Source: Dehalococcoidia bacterium | GTDB taxonomy: Bacteria; Chloroflexota; Dehalococcoidia; Dehalococcoidales; Fen-1064 | Direction: 5' to 3' | Assembly (NCBI GenBank): GCA_003153955.1 | Contig: PMCB01000052.1 | Coordinates: forward strand, 3,084 to 11,533 | Length of the DNA stretch: 8,450 bases | Part shown: piece after piece, positions 4,213-8,450 of the stretch | Position numbering within the stretch: position 1 is the first letter of the stretch | How the letters are laid out: each line of letters starts with the position of its first letter | Notes under the pieces: generated by a model | Databases searched by the model: none | Told to the model about the DNA's origin: nothing | Seen by the model: the letters and a program-made list of their open reading frames with translations, nothing else | Translations under genes and position numbers: made by a program

Positions 4213-5427
4213 ATGGCAATAATTGTGCAAAAATACGGCGGTTCATCCGTTGCCACCGCGGAAAAAATTAAAAACGTCGCGACAAGAATCGGTAAGGTTT
4301 TTGACGGCGGCGACCAGGTGGTAGTAGTAGTTTCAGCCATGGGCGATACCACAGACGACTTGATAGCCTTGGCCGGCCAGGTCACCTCAGACCCTCATCC
4401 TCGGGAAATGGATGTCCTGCTTTCAACCGGTGAGTTGGTAGCCTCCACGCTGCTGGCAATGGCAATCAGGAGTTTAGGCTATAAAGCCATCAGCCTCAGC
4501 GGCGCGCAGGCCGGCATTAAGACCGATACTACCTACCGCAAGGCTAAAATCGTGAAAATTGACACAAAACGGATCGTGGCAGAACTGGAAAAAGAGCACA
4601 TTGTGATCGTTGCCGGTTTCCAGGGGATCACCGACGATATGGATATTACCACCCTCGGCCGGGGGGGTTCCGATACTTCAGCCGTGGCGCTGGCGGCCGC
4701 GTTGGGCGCCAAAGTTTGTGAACGTCTCACCGATACGGACGGCATTTATTCCGCCGACCCCCGCATCGTGCCGGAAGCCAAACGCCTGGCGGAAATCGGT
4801 TACGAGGAAATGCTGGAATTGGCGACCTACGGCAACAAAGTCATGCAGCCCCGCGCCATCGAACTGGCCGAGCTTTATAATATCCCAATCAGGGTGGCTT
4901 CAAGTTTTAACGATAATCCCGGCACATTAATTCACGGAGGAGTTTCAATGGAAGTCAGAAACAAGGTCAGAAGTGTTGCTTACGATATGGACGTAGCTAA
5001 AATCAGCGTGTTGGGTATCCCGGACAAGCCCGGCATTGCCGCTTCGATATTTGTTGCGCTGGCCAAGGCCGGTATCAGTGTCGATACCATCGTCCAGAAC
5101 TCCAGCGTGAATAAACTCGCCGACCTGACCTTTACGGTCACTAAAGACCAGCTCAGCGACGCGTTGAAAGTGACCAAAACAATTGCCAAAAAACTCGGCG
5201 CCAGCAATATCGTCAGCGATGCCGAACTGGGCAAAGTCAGCATTGTCGGCACCGGCATGCAGAATACCCCGGGCTTCGCCGCCAAGATGTTCGATACCCT
5301 CAGCAGCAACGGCATCAATATTGAAATGATATCGACATCTGAAATCAGGATTACCTGCATCATCAAAGAATCCAAAGTCAAAGAGGCAGTGCGCGCGCTG
5401 CATAAAGCGTTTGAAACGGAAGAATAA
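4213..5427 (+). CDS. lysC: Aspartate kinase, monofunctional with two ACT domains
   Basis: Phosphorylates aspartate to aspartyl-4-phosphate with ATP, the first committed step toward lysine (diaminopimelate), threonine and methionine. The 404-residue length fits the LysC alpha type. The kinase domain (about 1-245) shows KYGGSSVA at 7-14, STGELVAS at 71-78 (catalytic Glu74), FQGIT at 136-140, LGRGGSDTSA at 148-157, and TDTDGIYSADPRI at 173-185. Two ACT domains follow, at about 263-335 and 343-403, starting KISVLGIPDKPG and KVSIVGTGMQNTPG. These normally bind lysine and/or threonine for feedback inhibition. ATG at 4213 follows AGAGGG (4201-4206) with a six-base spacer, inside the last codons of the upstream gene, so the two are translated together. 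An internal in-frame start at codon 246 could produce a separate ACT-only subunit. No leader riboswitch is visible. Confidence 0.96.
   Translation: MAIIVQKYGGSSVATAEKIKNVATRIGKVFDGGDQVVVVVSAMGDTTDDLIALAGQVTSDPHPREMDVLLSTGELVASTLLAMAIRSLGYKAISLSGAQAGIKTDTTYRKAKIVKIDTKRIVAELEKEHIVIVAGFQGITDDMDITTLGRGGSDTSAVALAAALGAKVCERLTDTDGIYSADPRIVPEAKRLAEIGYEEMLELATYGNKVMQPRAIELAELYNIPIRVASSFNDNPGTLIHGGVSMEVRNKVRSVAYDMDVAKISVLGIPDKPGIAASIFVALAKAGISVDTIVQNSSVNKLADLTFTVTKDQLSDALKVTKTIAKKLGASNIVSDAELGKVSIVGTGMQNTPGFAAKMFDTLSSNGINIEMISTSEIRITCIIKESKVKEAVRALHKAFETEE
4936..4942 (+). promoter_or_regulatory. Strong internal Shine-Dalgarno within lysC
   Basis: GGAGGAG ends five bases before an in-frame ATG at 4948-4950, with seven bases between GGAGG and the ATG. 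It is a stronger site than that of lysC itself, and it lies exactly at the join between the kinase and ACT regions. This is where Bacillus subtilis LysC begins its beta subunit. Confidence 0.6.
4948..5427 (+). CDS. lysC: Possible aspartate kinase beta subunit from an internal start in lysC
   Basis: The same frame as lysC, entered at codon 246 (MEVRNKVRSV), gives 159 residues containing only the two ACT domains. In several bacteria, Bacillus subtilis being the known case, lysC encodes an alpha subunit and a shorter in-frame beta subunit of about 160 residues, which assemble as alpha2-beta2 and sense lysine or threonine. The matching length, the position at the domain boundary and the GGAGGAG at 4936-4942 support the same arrangement here. 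Whether the internal start is used cannot be seen from DNA. GTLIHGGVSM is not a conserved catalytic stretch, which weakens the argument that GGAGGAG is there only because of coding constraint. Confidence 0.52.
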   Translation: MEVRNKVRSVAYDMDVAKISVLGIPDKPGIAASIFVALAKAGISVDTIVQNSSVNKLADLTFTVTKDQLSDALKVTKTIAKKLGASNIVSDAELGKVSIVGTGMQNTPGFAAKMFDTLSSNGINIEMISTSEIRITCIIKESKVKEAVRALHKAFETEE

Positions 5428-5445
5428 CGGTAACATTCCGGTTAT
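5424..5445 (+). terminator. Weak stem-loop at the end of lysC
   Basis: ATAACGG (5424-5430) pairs with CCgGTTAT (5438-5445), leaving one bulged base and the loop TAACATT, and overlaps the lysC stop codon. ATATCTTGAAATTTCTTT follows, which is T-rich but interrupted. A second small stem, AGCACG with CGTGTT (5470-5484), lies just before the next promoter. Either could cause partial termination, but neither is a textbook terminator. Confidence 0.25.
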
Positions 5446-5494
5446 ATCTTGAAATTTCTTTAGCCGCGCAGCACGGAACGTGTTTAAATCGCTA

Positions 5495-5523
5495 TTGACA
5501 TTTCAGGATATTTTCACTAAAGT
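5495..5523 (+). promoter_or_regulatory. Sigma70-type promoter of the TPR gene
   Basis: TTGACA (5495-5500, perfect -35) and TAAAGT (5518-5523, 4/6 to TATAAT) have a 17-base spacer, with an expected start near 5530 and a leader of about 50 bases. Small symmetric sequences overlap it: CACTaaAGTG at 5515-5524, and the 8-base palindrome ACTTAAGT just downstream. These could be binding sites but are short enough to be chance. Confidence 0.62.
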
Positions 5524-5579
5524 GTGGTAACTTAAGTAAAGTACGGTATCGTTTTTCGGTTTATTTGGGGTGAATTACA

Positions 5580-6398
5580 ATGACCTATCAGGAAGAAGAA
5601 CAATCCAGGCTCCGGCGGCAGGCCAGCAAGGAAGCCATTAACCTCGCTTTGCAGGGGCAGTGGAAAGAAGCCGTCGCCATTAATTTGAGCCTGATAGAGA
5701 AGTTTCCCAGCGATGTTGAGGCGTTGAACCGTCTCGGCCGCGCTTACATGGAATTGGGTGAGTACAAGGATGCGGAAGCTGCTTACCGCAAAACCCTGGC
5801 TGTCGATCAGTATAACGCAATCGCCCAGAAAAACCTGCAGCGGCTTTCCTATCTGAAAAAGACCAAAACCACGGGTGATACTAAAACCCACAAACTGGAA
5901 CCGCAGCAATTTATTGAAGAAATCGGCAAGGCCGGTGTTGTGCAGTTAAGTAACCTGGCCAAACCGGCTGTCCTCGCCCGCATGGTAGCAGGAGATGTGG
6001 TCAATCTTAAAATCAGCGAAAACAATCTGGATGTAGTGACCGCCCGCGGTGAATACCTGGGACGTGTCGATCCTCGCCACGGCCAGCGCCTCGTGCGTTT
6101 GCTTCGCGGCGGCAACAAATATTCGGCGGCCATTGTCAGCTCGACGGACAAGGCGGTAACTGCCATTATCCGCGAAACCCATATGGACCCCAGCCAGGCC
6201 GGCCAGCTTTCCTTCCCCACCCGCGGCATCGAAGCCGCCCGTCCCGACATCAGCGACCGCGTTATCCGGCGTGAGCTGGAGCAGGAAGACGCCCTAAACG
6301 GCGACCCCGGCTATACAATTGTCGGCGGCGAAGAACCGGAAGCCCTGGCGGAATCACCGGGTAATGACGATTTTGACGAAGATTCCGGGGACGAATAA
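5580..6398 (+). CDS. TPR protein with a conserved-looking C-terminal domain and an acidic tail
   Basis: The 272-residue protein has no signal peptide or membrane segment, so it should be cytoplasmic. Residues 13-46 and 47-80 form two tetratricopeptide repeats; the second (ALNRLGRAYMELGEYKDAEA) fits the TPR consensus closely. TPRs are helical hairpins that bind partner proteins. After a Lys/Thr-rich linker (93-106), residues about 118-216 form a separate compact domain with GDVVNLKI, ARGEYLGRVDPRHGQRLVRL, GGNKYSAAIVSS, IIRETHMDPS and SFPTRG, probably mostly beta strands. I cannot name this domain. The tail from 232 on is strongly acidic (ending NDDFDEDSGDE). The start at 5580 has GGGGTGA six bases upstream and its own promoter. 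It is flanked by lysC and gyrA in the same direction. A scaffold or nucleic-acid-related role is conceivable, since the domain has many Arg residues, but this is speculation. Confidence 0.85.
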   Translation: MTYQEEEQSRLRRQASKEAINLALQGQWKEAVAINLSLIEKFPSDVEALNRLGRAYMELGEYKDAEAAYRKTLAVDQYNAIAQKNLQRLSYLKKTKTTGDTKTHKLEPQQFIEEIGKAGVVQLSNLAKPAVLARMVAGDVVNLKISENNLDVVTARGEYLGRVDPRHGQRLVRLLRGGNKYSAAIVSSTDKAVTAIIRETHMDPSQAGQLSFPTRGIEAARPDISDRVIRRELEQEDALNGDPGYTIVGGEEPEALAESPGNDDFDEDSGDE

Positions 6399-6451
6399 CC
6401 ATAACCCCCTCTTTTGACATCGATTTTGTAGGATCAAGTTTTCTTTGATAC

Positions 6452-6467
6452 TCAACTTTTTAGTTGA
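6452..6467 (+). terminator. Possible terminator stem-loop after the TPR gene
   Basis: TCAACT (6452-6457) and AGTTGA (6462-6467) pair perfectly around a TTTT loop, 54 bases after the TPR stop codon. The stem is short and AT-rich, and the T-run that would be needed comes only at 6486-6491. If it terminates transcription it does so weakly. Confidence 0.22.
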
Positions 6468-6609
6468 TGTACGAACCCGACCGCCTTTTTTCTACAGCCC
6501 GTAATTCTTGCCTTGAAAGAGGATAGTTTCTGCGCTGGCAGACATACAGTTATTTTTCCTTCAAATGTATCTAAACAGCCCCAAATGTGCTATTATTATT
6601 TAGGTTCCC

Positions 6610-6635
6610 TGCACGCACAAATTACTATGCGTGTA
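6610..6635 (+). promoter_or_regulatory. Inverted repeat in the gyrA leader
   Basis: TGCACGCA (6610-6617) pairs with TGCGTGTA (6628-6635) over eight positions with one G-T wobble, around a ten-base loop. It lies 43 bases before the gyrA ATG, where a protein-binding site or an mRNA hairpin could influence expression. gyrA is often supercoiling-regulated, but nothing here shows that directly. Confidence 0.3.
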
Positions 6636-6678
6636 TCTTAATCCTATGAGCTTGATGTTGAATCGGAGTCTATAAAAA

Positions 6679-8450
6679 ATGACAACTGAAAGAATTAAAA
6701 TTGTAAATATCGAAGAGGAAATGAAAAGTTCCTACCTCGACTACGCGATGAGTGTCATTGTTGCCCGTGCCCTGCCCGATGTCCGGGATGGCTTGAAGCC
6801 GGTGCACCGCCGCATCCTGTATGCCATGTCTGAATTGGGGCTCGCCCACAATACCGCCTTCAAGAAAAGTGTCCGTATCGTCGGTGAAGTACTGGGAAAA
6901 TATCATCCTCACGGTGATTCCTCTGTTTACGATGCCATGGTGCGTATGGCTCAGGATTTTTCCATGCGTTATCAACTGGTGGACGGCCAGGGTAACTTCG
7001 GCAGTATTGACGACGATCCGGCCGCTGCCATGCGCTATACGGAAGCCCGTCTCACCGAAATTGCCGAGCAGATGCTGCTGGATATTGACAAAGACACAGT
7101 CGACTTTCAGTCGAACTTCGATGACAGCCTCAAAGAACCGACCGTTTTGCCCACCCGTTTGCCGCAATTGCTGGTCAACGGCAGTTCAGGTATCGCCGTC
7201 GGTATGGCCACGAATATTCCGCCGCACAACCTTACCGAGGTTTGTGAAGGCATCGACCATCTAATCGATAATCCGAATGCCACCATCGAAGAATTGAACC
7301 AGTTTATCAAAGGACCGGATTTCCCCACCGGCGGGGTCATTCTCGGTGAAGACGGCATTCAGAGTGCCTATGCAACGGGTCGCGGCCGTATGATTGTCCG
7401 CGCCAAAGCCTATGTCAGCGATATGCATGACGGCACCCGGCGCCAGATCATCGTCAATGAACTCCCCTACCAGGTCAACAAGGCGGCGTTAATCGAGAAA
7501 ATCGCCGAACTGGTCAGTGATAAGAAAATCACCGGCATCGGCGATTTGCGCGATGAGTCCGACCGTCAGGGTATGCGCATCGTTATCGAATTAAAGCGGG
7601 ATGTCCAGCCGGAAACAGTGCTGAACAATCTCTATAAATACACGGCCATGCAATCCACGTTTGCCGCCAATATGCTGGTAATGATCGACGGGCAGCCCAA
7701 GGTTATCAATATCCGCGAAGCCCTGCAGGCCTACATCGATTTCCGCCGCGAAGTCATCACCCGCCGCACCAAATTTGAATTGAAAGGCGCCCGGGCGCGT
7801 GCCCATATCCTGGAAGGGCTGAGGATCGCGCTGGATAATATCGATAAAGTGATTGCAATCATCCGTAAATCCGAGACGACCGATGTCGCCCGGCAAAACT
7901 TGATGGGCGGTTTCAGTTTGAGTAAAGCTCAGGCCGATGCGATTCTGGAAATGCCGTTACGCCGTCTGGCCGGACTGGAAAGAAAGAAAATTCTGGACGA
8001 ATTGGCTGAACTTTTAAAGACAATCTCCTATCTGGAAGATTTGCTCGGCAATGCCGGCCGCGTCCTGGCTTTGATTAAACAGGAAACCAATGAACTGAAA
8101 GAAAAATTCGGCGATGAGCGCCGTACCGAAATTAATCAGGAAGGCATTAAGGAATTCCGCGAGGAAGACCTGATCCCGCATGCGGAAATGGCCGTCATTC
8201 TCAGTAACCGCGGCTTCATCAAGCGGGTGCCGGCGCAGATTTATAAAGCGCAGCACCGCGGCGGTAAGGGCATTATCGGCATGGTTACCCGGGAAGAAGA
8301 TGCTGTCCGGTTATTGGCCATCGCCGATACGCATGACTATTTGCTGTTATGCACCACCCGGGGCCGGGTTTTCAGCCTGAAATGCTACGAAGTCCCGCCG
8401 GATACTTCCCGCGTCGCCAAGGGGTTGGCTGTCGTCAATCTCTTCTCCAT
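6679..8450 (+). CDS. gyrA: DNA gyrase subunit A, partial (3' end beyond window)
   Basis: GyrA cuts and rejoins both DNA strands in the A2B2 gyrase that introduces negative supercoils. 590 codons are present. The breakage-reunion domain shows [20 protein letters not shown] at 21-40, [10 protein letters not shown] at 76-85, and AAAMRYTE at 115-122 with the catalytic Tyr120 (Tyr122 in E. coli). [18 protein letters not shown] at 168-185 contains Ile172, the counterpart of the DNA-intercalating Ile174. The positions equal to E. coli Ser83 and Asp87 are Ser81 and Asp85, the quinolone-sensitive state. The coiled coil ends before about 490. A C-terminal pinwheel start with QHRGGKG at 525-531, a GyrA-box variant of QRRGGKG, marks it as GyrA rather than ParC. 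ATG at 6679 follows GGAG (6665-6668) at a ten-base spacing. The reading frame is open to the edge. Confidence 0.97.
   Translation, partial: MTTERIKIVNIEEEMKSSYLDYAMSVIVARALPDVRDGLKPVHRRILYAMSELGLAHNTAFKKSVRIVGEVLGKYHPHGDSSVYDAMVRMAQDFSMRYQLVDGQGNFGSIDDDPAAAMRYTEARLTEIAEQMLLDIDKDTVDFQSNFDDSLKEPTVLPTRLPQLLVNGSSGIAVGMATNIPPHNLTEVCEGIDHLIDNPNATIEELNQFIKGPDFPTGGVILGEDGIQSAYATGRGRMIVRAKAYVSDMHDGTRRQIIVNELPYQVNKAALIEKIAELVSDKKITGIGDLRDESDRQGMRIVIELKRDVQPETVLNNLYKYTAMQSTFAANMLVMIDGQPKVINIREALQAYIDFRREVITRRTKFELKGARARAHILEGLRIALDNIDKVIAIIRKSETTDVARQNLMGGFSLSKAQADAILEMPLRRLAGLERKKILDELAELLKTISYLEDLLGNAGRVLALIKQETNELKEKFGDERRTEINQEGIKEFREEDLIPHAEMAVILSNRGFIKRVPAQIYKAQHRGGKGIIGMVTREEDAVRLLAIADTHDYLLLCTTRGRVFSLKCYEVPPDTSRVAKGLAVVNLFS

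Larger units (their letters stand above)
6399..6678. other. Non-coding leader region before gyrA
   Basis: The 280 AT-rich bases hold no credible gene; the only frames are 17-19 codons. They contain two adjacent AT-rich stem-loops (6433-6449 and 6452-6467), whose ATCAA/TTGAT arms could also pair in an alternative way, a T6 run at 6486-6491, and the inverted repeat at 6610-6635. TATTAT at 6591-6596 could be a -10 box for gyrA, but no fair -35 lies 16-18 bases before it. I therefore do not call a promoter. Confidence 0.55.

Noticed and set aside
4945..5436. Long open frame (163 codons) antisense to the ACT region of lysC
   Set aside because: The plus strand carries an unmistakable aspartate kinase. 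The antisense product has no recognisable motifs and is a by-product of codon bias.
6522..6585. Seventeen-codon minus-strand frame in the gyrA leader, preceded by AAGGAA
   Set aside because: It is very short, the spacing from the purine-rich stretch is long, and there is no partner gene. I would not call it without conservation data.
6591..6600. TATTAT as the -10 box of a gyrA promoter
   Set aside because: No acceptable -35 box lies 16-18 bases upstream, and the surrounding sequence is AT-rich enough to give such matches by chance.
1..8450. CRISPR arrays, insertion sequences, prophage, toxin-antitoxin or defence genes
   Set aside because: No regularly spaced repeats, transposase or recombinase motifs, or terminal inverted repeats with target duplications are visible. 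The genes are metabolic and housekeeping types.

Overview
The window reads as ordinary chromosome from an anaerobic bacterium, most likely Chloroflexota, class Dehalococcoidia. This is inferred from the order apgM-type mutase / aspartate kinase / TPR protein / gyrA, the moderate GC content, and the style of the protein sequences. No gene here is strictly diagnostic, so the assignment is moderate. There is no phage, transposase, CRISPR array or defence gene. I do not see an obvious new multi-gene system. The points of interest are small: an internal start in lysC, two tandem CYTH-type genes, a 36-residue ORF, and a promoter that reads antisense across a tRNA gene.

Left part, minus strand (about 1-2640). 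In order of transcription: a CyaB-type CYTH protein (2572-2039); a second, divergent CYTH-like protein overlapping it by 14 bases (2052-1408); a possible 36-residue CxC protein (1358-1248); a PhzF-family isomerase/epimerase (1164-370); and the first 68 codons of an adenosine deaminase-family gene that leaves the window at base 1 (from 206). A sigma70-like promoter with an imperfect palindrome in its spacer lies before the first CYTH gene. A REP-like hairpin lies between the PhzF and deaminase genes.

Centre (2573-3021). This non-coding stretch holds a hairpin repeat, a very good plus-strand promoter (TTGAAA-17-TATAAT), and a minus-strand tRNA-Pro(CGG) with encoded CCA and its own TATAAT promoter. 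The plus-strand promoter appears to serve the next operon, so that leader would be antisense to the tRNA. The -35 box of the tRNA promoter touches the ribosome-binding site of the mutase-like gene.

Right part, plus strand (3022-8450). A TTG-started archaeal-type phosphoglycerate mutase-like gene, a candidate for the 'proposed homoserine kinase' subgroup, is followed after 3 bases by lysC. LysC catalyses the first step of the aspartate pathway (Lys, Thr, Met), so the pair makes sense as a threonine-branch operon. Inside lysC a strong Shine-Dalgarno and ATG could give a separate ACT-domain regulatory subunit. Next, under its own promoter, is a TPR protein with an unnamed C-terminal domain and an acidic tail. 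A 280-base leader region follows, and then gyrA, cut by the right edge after 590 codons.
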